From positions 750,853 through 814,852 of the forward strand of contig NZ_KQ948144.1 in the NCBI RefSeq assembly GCF_001513955.1: a DNA stretch of 64,000 nucleotides. The letters are read 5' to 3'. The position numbers and the translations under genes were made by a program. Under the pieces are notes generated by a model. The model was not told the origin of the DNA. It ran no database searches and worked only from the letters and a program-made list of their open reading frames with translations. The DNA comes from Streptomyces pseudovenezuelae. Its GTDB lineage: Bacteria > Actinomycetota > Actinomycetes > Streptomycetales > Streptomycetaceae. Positions within the stretch are counted from its first letter, which is position 1. Each line of letters starts with the position of its first letter. This document shows positions 32,695 to 41,262 of the stretch, in pieces.

Positions 32695-32767
32695 GAGGGG
32701 TCCTCCGGTGCGGTGACGGCCAGGTGATGAGCAGAACAAGGCAGAACAAGGGGAAAGGCGGGCGTGA

Positions 32768-33673
32768 TCAGCCGAGGGTGAGGACGAGCTTGCCCCGGCC
32801 ATGCCCGGCGTCGCTGACCTGCTGGGCCGTGGCGGCCCGGTCGAGGGGGTAGGCGGTGACGGTGGTGACGACCTTGCCGGTCGCGGCGTCCTGCGCCAGC
32901 GCGGCCAGGCGGGCGGCCGAGCGTTCCTGGCCACCGCTGGAGAAGGTGATGCCGAGCTGGTGCGCGCGGAAGTCGGCGATGGTGACGATGCGCTCGGTGC
33001 CGCCGCGCAGGGCGATGGAGTCCTCCAGGGCTCCCTTCCCGGCCAGGTCGAACACCGCGTCCACGCCGTCGGGGGCGAGCGCCCGGACCCGCTCGACCAG
33101 GCCCTCGCCGTAGAGGGTCGCGGTGGCGCCGAGCGAGGCGAGGTAGTCCTGGTTGGCGGGGCCTGCGGTGGCGATGACACGCGCTCCGCGGGCCGTGGCG
33201 AGCTGGACCGCCAGGGTGCCGACCGCTCCGGCCGCGCCGTGCATCAGTACGGTCTCCCCGGCGGCGACGCCGAGCAGGTCCAGGACCCGCTCGGCCGTCT
33301 CGCCCGCCACCGGCAGCGCGGCCGCGTGCTGCCAGTCGAGGCCGGCGGGCTTGGGGGCCACGGTGGTGGCCAGCGCGTACTCGGCGTACGAGCCGGTGTC
33401 CGACCAGCCCAGCACCTCGTCGCCGACCTGTACGTCCCGCACGCCCTCACCCAGGGCGTCCACCACGCCGGCGAACTCGGCACCGGGGACGGCGGGGAGT
33501 GGTGTGGGGAACGCGGCCTGCATCGCTCCGGAGCGGATCTTGCCGTCCAGCGCGTTCAGCCCGGCCGCCTCGACGCGGACACGGATCTGCCCGGAGCCGG
33601 GCTGCGGGACCTCGATGTCCGCCTCGTGCAGCACTTCCGGGCCTCCGAAACGGTCGAACAGGATGGCTCTCAT
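32768..33673 (-). CDS. Zinc-free quinone oxidoreductase (MDR superfamily)
   Basis: A 301-residue medium-chain reductase: MRAILFDRFGGPEVL at the N-terminus, GAEFAGVVDALG, and the NADPH motif LMHGAAGAVGTLAVQLA near residue 145. The zinc-binding cysteines of alcohol dehydrogenases are missing, as in QOR-type enzymes. AAGGAG six bases before the ATG sets the start. It is the first gene of the leftward redox operon, directly behind a good promoter with a palindromic element. Confidence 0.88.
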   Translation of the reverse strand: MRAILFDRFGGPEVLHEADIEVPQPGSGQIRVRVEAAGLNALDGKIRSGAMQAAFPTPLPAVPGAEFAGVVDALGEGVRDVQVGDEVLGWSDTGSYAEYALATTVAPKPAGLDWQHAAALPVAGETAERVLDLLGVAAGETVLMHGAAGAVGTLAVQLATARGARVIATAGPANQDYLASLGATATLYGEGLVERVRALAPDGVDAVFDLAGKGALEDSIALRGGTERIVTIADFRAHQLGITFSSGGQERSAARLAALAQDAATGKVVTTVTAYPLDRAATAQQVSDAGHGRGKLVLTLG

Positions 33674-33721
33674 GACGACTCCTTCCGTGCCCCACCCATT
33701 TAGGTGGCTGGACACATAATG

Positions 33722-33750
33722 AACATAGCAGCAAACATGTGGCTAGCCAA
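33722..33750 (-). promoter_or_regulatory. Promoter of the redox operon with a candidate MarR operator
   Basis: On the minus strand TTGGCT (33750-33745) and TATGTT (33727-33722) are spaced 17 bp, the best sigma-70-type match in this area and in unusually A+T-rich sequence. The palindrome TGGCTAGCCA (33740-33749) overlaps the -35 box. A related GTGGCTGGACACAT lies just after the -10 box. A MarR dimer on either would block transcription (inference). Confidence 0.5.
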
Positions 33751-34219
33751 GTATTTGCTTTCGCTCAGGCTGCGCAAGGTCGGCCGCGGTCGCATCGGCG
33801 GCTTCCTTCGGGTTCGGGTCCGGGTCGGCTCGCGGTGGGCCACGCGGGCAGCCTCCAGCTCCGCGTCCCTCGCGCGACGACCCCACAGGCCGCCAGGTTG
33901 GAGGGTCCGGCGGCAGGGAGTGCAGCTCTCACCGCAGCGGGCGCTGTTCGCGCGCTGACGTCGGATCAAGAAGAAGACACCGACCTCTTGCGGGAGGTCA
34001 GACCGGGCCCGTTGGCCGACGATCCGGCTGTCGGCCGTGCAGGAGAAGCTCATGGCCTGCACCGAGATCTTGTTGCCGAAGTGTCGTCTGGTGACCACCG
34101 GGTGACCGCCATCCGCCGGGCGTTTTGTCGGATCCCGGGAAACGATGGGAGGCGTCACCGCGAGCAACCAGCCGCCGAAGCACCGCGCGAACACCTGAAT
34201 CGCGCCGGAAGGACCTGCC
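33751..34219. other. Intergenic region without a supported gene
   Basis: About 470 bp between the redox operon promoter and the carboxylesterase gene. Open frames cross it on both strands, but they have no RBS or recognisable motif and their codon use is not that of neighbouring genes. I see no convincing regulatory element apart from GGAAGGA before the esterase start. Confidence 0.5.
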
Positions 34220-35656
34220 TTGACCGCCACCGCTCCCAAGGCCCCGACCGCACCCCGGGTGCGGTCCTGGTGGGGAATCCCTTACGCCACCGCCGAGCGG
34301 TACCGCCGCCCCGTGGTCGCGGATTTCGATCCGTACCGTCCCTCTGACCGCAAGGGCGTCGTCTCTCCCCAGCCCGACAGCGGCGACTGGCTGGAAGCGG
34401 ACAGCGGGATGGGCGAGGACTGTCTGAACCTGAACGTGTGGGCTCCCGAGCAGCCGGCCGGGACGGCGCTTCCGGTGGCCGTGTACATCCACGGCGGCGG
34501 ATTCGAGTACGGCGCGAACACGCAGATCACCTCGAACACCTCCGGCCTCGCCGCCTCGGGGCGCGTGGTGGGTGTGTCGGTCAACTACCGGCTCGGCGCG
34601 CTGGGCGCGCTCTCGCTGTCGCAGTACGGCGGGCGGCTCGCCGAGGCCAGTAACCTCTGCCTACAGGATGTCATCGCCGCACTGACCTGGATCAAGCGGA
34701 ACATCGCCCACTTCGGTGGCGACCCCGAGAACGTCACCGTCTACGGCCACAGCGGCGGCGCCTATGCCACCTTCGGGCTGCTCGGCGCCGCCTCCGCAGG
34801 CGGCCTGTACCGGCGATTGGCCGGCTTCTCCGCCGGGCCCTCGCGTCTCCAGCCGGTCTGGTGGGCCGAGGAACTCGCCCACCGGTTCGTCACCGAGCTC
34901 GGCGTCGCGGACAACCCGGAGAAGCTGCTCGACCTTGATACGGCCTCCCTGGTGGCCGCCCTGCACAAGGTCACCCCGACGGACCTCGGAGTCCGTGGCG
35001 GGATGGACAGCAAGAGCCTCGGCGTCGTCCTGGACACCGGACAGCCCGGCGCGGTGCTGCACGCCCACCCCATGGACGAACTCGCCTCGGGCGCACACCG
35101 TGATGTCGACGTGCTGCTGAGCATGGCCAGTGACGACATGGGCTGGTGGGTGGCGAACGACCTCGACCGGTTCGACCCGCACACCGTCGACCGCATCGTC
35201 GACGAGGTCGCCGGGTGGCGCATTCCCCGCTCCCGCGCCAAGAAGATCGTCGACGCCTACGACCAGGGCGGCCGCACCCCTGCCGAAGTCCGCGCCGCAC
35301 TCCTGTCGGACTACATCTTCGGGCTCCCCGCAGCCCGCGGCGCCCTGGCGCACACCGCGGCGGGCGGCAACGCCCATCTCCTTCTGATCGGGCCCGCCGA
35401 GGGCGCGCCCGCCGTGCACGGCACCGAGATGTACGCGCTGGTCGGCCAGGAGCGGCCGGGCCGCAGCGCGGAACAGGCCGAGCGTGACCAGCGTATCCGC
35501 GACATCGTGCTCGACTTCGCCGCCGGCGAGCAGCCCCGGCTGTGGCCCGCCGTCACGAGCCGGCCCACCTCGGAAAGCGTCGGCAACCCTCCCTTCGAGG
35601 CCACCACCCACTACCAGCAGGCCCTCGATCTGTGGGAGGGCATCGACCGCCCCTGA
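34220..35656 (+). CDS. Type-B carboxylesterase
   Basis: A 478-residue alpha/beta-hydrolase of the carboxylesterase/cholinesterase family. EDCLNLNVW is followed by the oxyanion-hole region VYIHGGGFEYG and the nucleophile elbow GHSGGA (Ser near residue 178). There is no signal peptide, so it acts in the cytoplasm. TTG at 34220, six bases after GGAAGGA, is the start and puts the RSWWGIPYA segment at the expected N-terminus. It is slightly shorter than the usual 500 residues. The alcohol dehydrogenase gene follows after 58 bp. The substrate is unknown; hydrolysis of an ester or amide such as acylated chloramphenicol derivatives is a speculation prompted only by proximity. Confidence 0.85.
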   Translation: MTATAPKAPTAPRVRSWWGIPYATAERYRRPVVADFDPYRPSDRKGVVSPQPDSGDWLEADSGMGEDCLNLNVWAPEQPAGTALPVAVYIHGGGFEYGANTQITSNTSGLAASGRVVGVSVNYRLGALGALSLSQYGGRLAEASNLCLQDVIAALTWIKRNIAHFGGDPENVTVYGHSGGAYATFGLLGAASAGGLYRRLAGFSAGPSRLQPVWWAEELAHRFVTELGVADNPEKLLDLDTASLVAALHKVTPTDLGVRGGMDSKSLGVVLDTGQPGAVLHAHPMDELASGAHRDVDVLLSMASDDMGWWVANDLDRFDPHTVDRIVDEVAGWRIPRSRAKKIVDAYDQGGRTPAEVRAALLSDYIFGLPAARGALAHTAAGGNAHLLLIGPAEGAPAVHGTEMYALVGQERPGRSAEQAERDQRIRDIVLDFAAGEQPRLWPAVTSRPTSESVGNPPFEATTHYQQALDLWEGIDRP

Positions 35657-35714
35657 CGGGCATCGGGCGATACCCCACCGCGCACCACGGGGCGAACAGA
35701 GTGAGGAATCCGGC

Positions 35715-36737
35715 ATGAGCCAACCGACAGCAGCCGACGACGCCGCACAGGCGACGATGCGGGCCGTCGTCGTCACCCGGCCCGGCGGCCTCGACGCACT
35801 GGAGATCCAGGATGTGCCGGTGCCCGCACGCGAGCCCGGCTGGGTGCGGATCAGGGTGAAGGCGTTCGGCGTCAACGAGTCCGAGGTCACCACCCGCAAG
35901 GGCGAGTCGGACGCGGAGGTCGGCTACCCGCGGGTGCCCGGCATCGAGGGCGTCGGCGTGGTCGACGAGGCCGACGAGGACAGCGGGCTGCGGCCGGGAC
36001 AGCAGGTGGCCACGATGATGGGCGGCATGGGCCGCTCCTACGACGGCACGTACGCCCAGTACGTGAGCGTCCCGGCCGGACAGGTCATCCCGTTCGAGTC
36101 CGGTCTGCCGTGGGAGGTCGTCGGTGCGCTGCCGGAGATGTTCCAGACCGCCTACGGATCGCTGACCACCGGCCTGGACCTCAAGGCCGGGCAGACGCTG
36201 CTGATCCGCGGCGGCACCTCCACGGTCGGGCTGAGCGCGGCCACGCTGGCGAAGGACCTCGGAGCCACCGTGCTGTCCACCACCCGCAGCCCCGGTCGGG
36301 CCGGGGAATTGCGGGCCGCAGGCGTAGACCATCCCCTCGTCGACAGCGGCACGATCGCCGACCAGGTGCGCGAGCTGATGCCGGAGGGTGTCGACGCCGT
36401 ACTGGAGCTGGTGGGCTGCTCGGTCCTCGCCGACACCCTCCGCACCGTTCGCCGGCACGGCACGGTCTGCTTCACCGGAGCCCTGGCGGGTCAGTGGACG
36501 ATCCCCGATTTCAGCCCGTTCATGATCCCGGGCGGGGTGCGGCTGACGTCCTACGGCGGTCAGGCGGCCGACCTCCCGGCCGACGTCTTCGCCCACCAGC
36601 TCCAGGCCATCGCCGCAGGACGCCTCAGCGTCCCGGTCGCGAAGGTCTACCACGGCCTGGAACAGGTCCGTGACGCCCAGGCCGACGTCGAGTCCGGCAC
36701 CATGCCGGGCAAGCACGTCGTCGTCCTGGACGACTGA
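35715..36737 (+). CDS. MDR-superfamily NAD(P)-dependent alcohol dehydrogenase/quinone reductase
   Basis: A 340-residue medium-chain reductase: MRAVVVTRPGGLDALEI after a short polar extension, VPGIEGVGVVDEAD, and the dinucleotide motif LLIRGGTSTVGLSAATLA near residue 165. The catalytic zinc ligands are not in place, so it is more like the quinone or enone reductases. GAGGAA precedes the ATG. It probably forms a two-gene operon with the carboxylesterase. Confidence 0.84.
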   Translation: MSQPTAADDAAQATMRAVVVTRPGGLDALEIQDVPVPAREPGWVRIRVKAFGVNESEVTTRKGESDAEVGYPRVPGIEGVGVVDEADEDSGLRPGQQVATMMGGMGRSYDGTYAQYVSVPAGQVIPFESGLPWEVVGALPEMFQTAYGSLTTGLDLKAGQTLLIRGGTSTVGLSAATLAKDLGATVLSTTRSPGRAGELRAAGVDHPLVDSGTIADQVRELMPEGVDAVLELVGCSVLADTLRTVRRHGTVCFTGALAGQWTIPDFSPFMIPGGVRLTSYGGQAADLPADVFAHQLQAIAAGRLSVPVAKVYHGLEQVRDAQADVESGTMPGKHVVVLDD

Positions 36738-37096
36738 GACCCGGGCAACCGGGAAACGACTCGTACGGGCCGACTTCGTCCCGCCCGACGCCACCGACCC
36801 CGCGATCGTGGACGAAGCCGTCGCCCTCCGGGACAGGTGCACGTATGGGGTGCTCGATCGACAACGGATGGCGGCGAGCGCGACCGGTCCTGCCAGTGAC
36901 CAACAGCGGTGGACCCGTGGCCTGCCGGTACTCCAGACGTGCGACCCCGGCGTTGCGCTCGGTGGCGCGACCCACCGGCAAGCCCCGGACGGGGTGCAGG
37001 CGAGGCGGCTCAGTGCGCGGGGCGGGTGCGAGGGCGCGGGAAGAGGGCCGTTCGGCAGTGGGGGAATTGACGCCCGTCCGTGCAGCCGCGCGGACT
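36738..37096. other. Intergenic region without a supported gene
   Basis: About 360 bp between the alcohol dehydrogenase and vapC stop codons. One frame continues across the region but has no start signal or family resemblance. No repeat or hairpin of note. Confidence 0.45.
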
Positions 37097-37510
37097 CTAC
37101 TGCCTGAGATCGATCATGCGGACCGGCTGCCCCGTCGTGCGAGCAATGGTTTCGAAGTCGCGGTCGAAGTGGAGCAGGGTGAGGCCTGCTTCTTCCGCGG
37201 CGGCGGCCACCAGGAGATCGACGGGGCCCGCACCGCGGTGTTCCCCTTTGGTGGTCAGTTGTTCCTGGACGATGCGGGAGCGGCGGTAGATGCCGTCAGG
37301 CATGGGGCACCACGCGTAGTGGGCGTCGAGTGCATCCTTCAGCCGCGCGCGGTCCGCGGTTGAGCGGGCGGAGTGGAGGACCTCGAGTTCCGTGATGTCG
37401 CAGATCGCGACGAGGCCGGCGCCGATCCTGTCGTCCCACTCGGTTGTGGTCTGACGGAGCAGGACGCGGGCGAGGGCGGAGGTGTCGATGAGGTAGTCGG
37501 CGACGGTCAC
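37097..37510 (-). CDS. vapC: PIN-domain ribonuclease toxin, VapC-like
   Basis: A 137-residue PIN-domain protein. The first acidic residue is in YLIDTSALARVL, a second in CDITELEVLHSA, and the last pair in GPVDLLVAAAAE and LLHFDRDFETIA. These four acidic positions bind the metal ions that cut RNA in VapC toxins, which usually target tRNA or rRNA. The GTG start overlaps the vapB stop (GTGA). Length is typical, and all catalytic positions look intact, so the module is probably functional. Confidence 0.88.
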   Translation of the reverse strand: MTVADYLIDTSALARVLLRQTTTEWDDRIGAGLVAICDITELEVLHSARSTADRARLKDALDAHYAWCPMPDGIYRRSRIVQEQLTTKGEHRGAGPVDLLVAAAAEEAGLTLLHFDRDFETIARTTGQPVRMIDLRQ

Positions 37511-37722
37511 GGCCGGTACTGGTTCTTGTTCAGGAGAATGTCGATGTCCAGGGCTCCGTCGGTCACCAGTTGCCGGGCGTCTTCGAGCGCGCGCAGGCGC
37601 CGGTAGCGGGCGGTGACCTCTCGCAGGGCGGTGTTGATGGTGTCGCGCTTGGTGGTGGTGCCGAGTTCCTTGGCGGCTTCTTCCAGTGCCTCGTCGTCGA
37701 GGTCGATCACGGTGCGGCTCAA
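37507..37722 (-). CDS. vapB: VapB-like antitoxin
   Basis: A 71-residue protein with the N-terminal ribbon-helix-helix pattern SRTVIDLDDEALEEAAKELG-type (type II VapB), followed by TKRDTINTALREV and a C-terminal tail that would wrap the toxin. TTG at 37722, five bases after GGAGG, is the start; upstream the same frame runs into a HAD remnant. It overlaps vapC by four bases and probably autoregulates from the A+T-rich palindrome at 37757-37778. Confidence 0.84.
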   Translation of the reverse strand: MSRTVIDLDDEALEEAAKELGTTTKRDTINTALREVTARYRRLRALEDARQLVTDGALDIDILLNKNQYRP

Positions 37723-37756
37723 GACGGCCTCCTCATGCACACTGCGGAATATATCA

Positions 37757-37778
37757 ATATACATGATCGATTGTATAT
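37757..37778. promoter_or_regulatory. Candidate VapB operator
   Basis: ATATAC and GTATAT form inverted arms around a 10-bp centre (ATGATCGATT), about 35 bp upstream of the vapB start. The stretch is strikingly A+T-rich against the surrounding 70% G+C, as expected for a promoter with a ribbon-helix-helix operator. Confidence 0.6.
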
Positions 37779-37804
37779 CGACGGGCGTCCCTGGGTGGTC
37801 TGAC

Positions 37805-37915
37805 TTGGCCCACGCGTCGACGACGGGCGCGAGTTCGGCCCGGCTGTCGAAGACGTGGCCGTTCATGCCGACCGCTTGCGCCGCGCGGACGTTCTCCTCG
37901 CGGTCGTCGAGGCGG
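37805..37915 (-). pseudogene. C-terminal remnant of a HAD-family hydrolase
   Basis: The segment LDDREENVRAAQAVGMNGHV followed by FDSRAELAPVVDAW is the last motif (the two Asp before the EN helix) and tail of a HAD hydrolase. Nothing of motifs I-III is present upstream, and the frame runs on without stop into vapB, so this is a fragment of about 37 codons. Confidence 0.62.
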
Positions 37916-37994
37916 GGTTTCCACCCCGGCCCCGGTGACCCGGGGGAGGAGAGCTTGTGCGGCACGGTTGTCAGGGACCGTGCCGCACAAGCGG

Positions 37995-38363
37995 TCAGTG
38001 GCGGCAGGTCGCGGTCTCGGTCCGGCGGGTGTGGTCGGACGCCGGACCGGACCGGTGTGTGCGGTCGGGGCCGGTGCGCAGGACGTCGGCGCCCACGGCG
38101 GTGGTCGCGCACAGCAGGGTCGGCAGGACGAAGGCGTGGTTGAGCGTGACGAGGTGGGACAGCCGGCCGATCACTGCGGGGCCGGCGGGCATGCCGATGT
38201 AGCCGAGTCCGGCGACGCGGGAGACATTGGCTCCGGCGGCGGAGGGGTCGGCGTGCCCGGCCGCGCTGAACAGCTGCGGGACGCGGCCGGACAGGCCCAG
38301 GCCTCACAGAGCCCAGCCGGTGAACGCGGCCCACATCCACGGGCCGAGGGCCACCGGGTGACC
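37995..38363 (-). pseudogene. C-terminal remnant of an MFS transporter with an internal stop
   Basis: The minus strand encodes WMWAAFTGWAL, an in-frame TGA at 38304-38306, then GLGLSGRVPQLFSAAGH, NVSRVAGLGYIGMPAGPAVIG and a last helix, ending at 37995. These are the final three to four helices of a major facilitator. The N-terminal two thirds are missing, and the break lies where the TetR remnant on the opposite strand begins. Confidence 0.62.
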
Positions 38364-38672
38364 GCGAACGTCCTGCGGGTCAAGAACACCTGGCGCTTCA
38401 CCCTCAGTCACGCCACGCCCCATAGCAGCGCCGCAGCCGCCATCTGGGAAGAGATCGACACCTACACCGTCGAACTCCTCGCGCGAGCGCAGAAGGAGAG
38501 ACTCCTCGCCCCGGACGCGGACCTGGACTGGACGCGGCAGGTGTATTACGCCCTCCTCGGCGAAGCCCTCGACAGGCCGGGCGCCGACCAGGATCCAGCC
38601 GCGCAGGACCCGGACGCGCTGGTCGCACTCGTCATCGACACACTCCTGCACGGCGCGGGACCACGCGGCTGA
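38364..38672 (+). pseudogene. C-terminal remnant of a TetR-family regulator
   Basis: The plus-strand frame ending at 38672 contains AAAAIWEEIDTYTVELLARA, DADLDWTRQVYYALLGEALD and DALVALVIDTLLHG, typical of a TetR ligand domain. The helix-turn-helix part is absent. With the MFS remnant on the other strand this looks like a once-divergent regulator/transporter pair whose shared promoter and both N-termini were deleted. Confidence 0.6.
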
Positions 38673-38811
38673 GCCGCACCTGCCCGACACGGCGACGGAT
38701 CCACCGACCGACCCCGCTGGGGGCCGGCTGCCTCGGACCTGGTGCTGCTGCACATGGCCAACGCCGGTGTCGTCCCCGACGCCCTCTCATCGTCTCGTTC
38801 GTGTCGTCGTG

Positions 38812-39093
38812 TCAGGCGTCCCGCGTGGGGGAACTCCCGTGCGCGCGCACGCGCTCGGCCAGGGGGAGGGGCGTCTCGTCCAGGCCGTCGACCGACGCGC
38901 CGGCCATGCGCGCGCACGTGCCGCGGCAGGCGAGCAGCTGCTTGTCGTCGCGGTGGGTGACCACCACCGCCTCCGCGTCGGGCGCGTTGCGGTAGTCGGT
39001 GCCGCAGATGAGGCAGGCGAGTCCCGCGAGCACCTCCGGGGTCGGTTCGCGGCGGCCGCGGCGGTGGCCGGAGATCGAGTCCTGTGAATACAT
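38812..39093 (-). CDS. Small cysteine-containing protein of unknown function
   Basis: A 93-residue protein with CLIC near residue 28 and LLACRGTC near residue 65, a CxxC...CxxxC arrangement that could bind zinc. The middle reads as a beta strand-rich segment (EAVVVTHRDDKQLLAC). AAAGGATC lies upstream of the ATG at 39093. I recognise it only as a type of hypothetical protein seen in Streptomyces and cannot assign a function. It is divergent from the desaturase gene. Confidence 0.5.
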   Translation of the reverse strand: MYSQDSISGHRRGRREPTPEVLAGLACLICGTDYRNAPDAEAVVVTHRDDKQLLACRGTCARMAGASVDGLDETPLPLAERVRAHGSSPTRDA

Positions 39094-39503
39094 GCGTCCG
39101 GATCCTTTTGGTCGGTTCGGGCGTATGCCAGATGCCGGAACGCCCGGAGGACGCTCCGATGGCCGGGAGATCCGCTGCGCTGGGCGCGACCGGATACGGG
39201 AGGGGGTGCGCTCGGTGCCGCAACCGTACTCCCCTCCCGACCTCGCGGGGACCGGACCGGGACTCCCAGCGGCCGCAGGGAGCGCCGTCGAGCCCGTGCA
39301 GGACCCGGAGGGAACGTTCCTCGCGCGCCGGTCGTTCCAGTGGGTGGTTGTAGTTGGAGTTTGCGAACGTGGAAGCGCCCGCGGAGTTCTGCCGGCGGGC
39401 GTTCCGTCGTTTCCAGGGTTTTCTTCGACGGCTGGCGACCAACAGCCCGGGACCGCGCGATCACGCGCACCCGACCTACTCGCCATCTCGAAGGAGACGT
39501 CCC
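39094..39503. other. Divergent intergenic region upstream of the desaturase gene
   Basis: About 410 bp. It holds the inverted repeat CGGGCGT-N15-ACGCCCG (39118-39146), which could be an operator near the small Cys-protein start. AAGGAG (39491-39496) precedes the desaturase ATG. I see no clear promoter hexamers and no further gene. Confidence 0.4.
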
Positions 39504-40610
39504 ATGGCCCTGAGCGCCGACATCATCGACCGGGGCCCCGACCCGGTCGCCCCGTCCGCCGGGCCGACCGCCCCGGCTCCGGACACCCGGGGCAGCGACT
39601 ACGCGGCGCTCTGCCGTGAGGTGAAGCGGAGCGGGCTGCTGAAGCGCCGGCCCGGCTACTACTCCGTCAAGGTCGGTGCGAACCTCCTCCTGCTGGCCGC
39701 CGGCTGGACCGCGTTCGCCCTGATCGGCCCGTCCTGGTGGCAGCTGCTGACAGCCGCCTTCCTCGCCGTGATGTTCACCCAGACGGGCTTCATCGGGCAC
39801 GACGCGGGACACCAGCAGATCGCCGGTTCCAAGCGCGTCAACAACCTGCTCGGCCGCGTCCACGCCGACCTGCTGATCGGCCTCAGCTACGGCTGGTGGA
39901 TCACCAAGCACAACCGCCACCACTCCCACCCGAACCACGTCGACCGCGACCCCGACATCGCCGACGGCGCGATCGCCTTCACCGAGGACCAGGCCCGTGT
40001 CCGCAGCGGGGCGTACGCCTGGCTGGGCCGTCACCAGGCCTGGCTGTTCTTCCCGATGCTGCTGCTGGAAGGACTCGCCCTGCACGTCGCCGGCGTACAG
40101 GCCCTGCTCGACCGCACCGGCACGGCGACCTCGCGGACGACCAAGGTGGCCGAGGCCGGCCTGCTGACAGCGCATCTCGTCGGCTATCTCGCGGCACTGT
40201 TCCTGGTCCTGACCCCCGTGCAGGCCGTGGTCTTCCTCCTCGTGCACCAAGGGCTGTTCGGCCTGTACATGGGGTGCTCGTTCGCCCCGAACCACAAGGG
40301 CATGGCCCTGTTCGGCAAGGACGACAAGGTCGACTTCCTGCGTCGGCAGGTACTGACGTCACGCAACATCCGTGGTCACCGGCTCACCGACCTCGCGCTC
40401 GGCGGCCTCAACTACCAGATCGAGCACCACCTGTTCCCCTCCATGCCGCGGCCCAGCCTGCGCCACGCCCAGGAACTCGTGCGCACCTACTGCGCCCGGC
40501 ACTCCATCGCGTACCACGAGACGGGTCTCCTCGACTCCTACGCCCAGGTGCTGCGGCACCTCCACGCGGTCGGCGGCCCGCTGCGACTGCGCCCCGAGCT
40601 GGAGTACTGA
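39504..40610 (+). CDS. Membrane acyl-CoA/lipid fatty acid desaturase
   Basis: A 368-residue integral membrane diiron desaturase with the three histidine boxes GHDAGH, HNRHHSHPN and QIEHHLF, spaced by pairs of hydrophobic helices (around 55-100 and 190-260). It should introduce a double bond into membrane acyl chains using O2 and reduced ferredoxin, typically in response to cold or envelope stress. AAGGAG eight bases before the ATG sets the start. The QxxHH form of the third box resembles front-end or omega-type desaturases. The sigma factor gene follows after 130 bp. Confidence 0.9.
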   Translation: MALSADIIDRGPDPVAPSAGPTAPAPDTRGSDYAALCREVKRSGLLKRRPGYYSVKVGANLLLLAAGWTAFALIGPSWWQLLTAAFLAVMFTQTGFIGHDAGHQQIAGSKRVNNLLGRVHADLLIGLSYGWWITKHNRHHSHPNHVDRDPDIADGAIAFTEDQARVRSGAYAWLGRHQAWLFFPMLLLEGLALHVAGVQALLDRTGTATSRTTKVAEAGLLTAHLVGYLAALFLVLTPVQAVVFLLVHQGLFGLYMGCSFAPNHKGMALFGKDDKVDFLRRQVLTSRNIRGHRLTDLALGGLNYQIEHHLFPSMPRPSLRHAQELVRTYCARHSIAYHETGLLDSYAQVLRHLHAVGGPLRLRPELEY

Positions 40611-40740
40611 CCGAGCCCGAGCGGACCCCGCCTCATCTCCGCCTCGTAGTCACTCGTCACCGGTCGCGAGAAAGTCCGGCCGGCAGGGCAGTCGAACCCC
40701 CTTCCCCGCCCGTCTATACGGGGGAACGAGGGAGGGCGCA

Positions 40741-41262
40741 TTGAACGCCGACGAGGAACGCCAGTTCCGCGAGTTCGTGGCGGCGCGGTCGAGATCGCTG
40801 CTGCATACGGCCTACCTGCTGACCGGGGACTGGGAGCAGGGCCGGGACCTGCTCCAGACCGCGCTGGCCGCCACCGCCCGGCGCTGGTCGAAGCTGCGGG
40901 ACCGGGAGCAGCCCGAGATCTATGTGCGCCGGGCGCTCTACCACGCCCAGGTGGACCGTTTCCGGCTGCTCAGCTGGGGACGGGAGACGGTCACCGACAC
41001 CCTGCCGGACCAGCCGTCCGCGCAGGCCGCCGACTGGGCCGACACCGTGGTGCAGCGGCAGGACATCATGGCCGCGCTGCGGAGGCTGCCCAAGCGCCAG
41101 CGTGCGGTGATCGTGCTGCGCTACTTCGAGGACCGGCCGGACGCCGAGATCGCCGCGATTCTGGGCGTCGCCCAGGGGACCGTCCGCAGCCAGACCCACA
41201 AGGCGCTCACCTCGTTGCGCAGCACCCTGTCCACTGCCTCCGGAAGGGGCGTCGTCGCATGA
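40741..41262 (+). CDS. SigE-family ECF RNA polymerase sigma factor
   Basis: A 173-residue sigma factor with only regions 2 and 4: FREFVAARSRSLLHTAYLLTG and EIYVRRALYHAQVDRFR in region 2, then ALRRLPKRQRAVIVLRYFED and ILGVAQGTVRSQTHKAL in region 4. This is the SigE-family pattern common in Streptomyces. TTG at 40741, after GGGAGGG, is the start; the frame is open upstream into desaturase sequence. The membrane protein gene overlaps by four bases (ATGA) and is the natural candidate for its anti-sigma factor. Confidence 0.88.
   Translation: MNADEERQFREFVAARSRSLLHTAYLLTGDWEQGRDLLQTALAATARRWSKLRDREQPEIYVRRALYHAQVDRFRLLSWGRETVTDTLPDQPSAQAADWADTVVQRQDIMAALRRLPKRQRAVIVLRYFEDRPDAEIAAILGVAQGTVRSQTHKALTSLRSTLSTASGRGVVA

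Noticed and set aside
33700..34347. Overlapping open frames on both strands upstream of the carboxylesterase
   Set aside because: No RBS, no recognised motif, and they overlap the promoter region of the redox operon.
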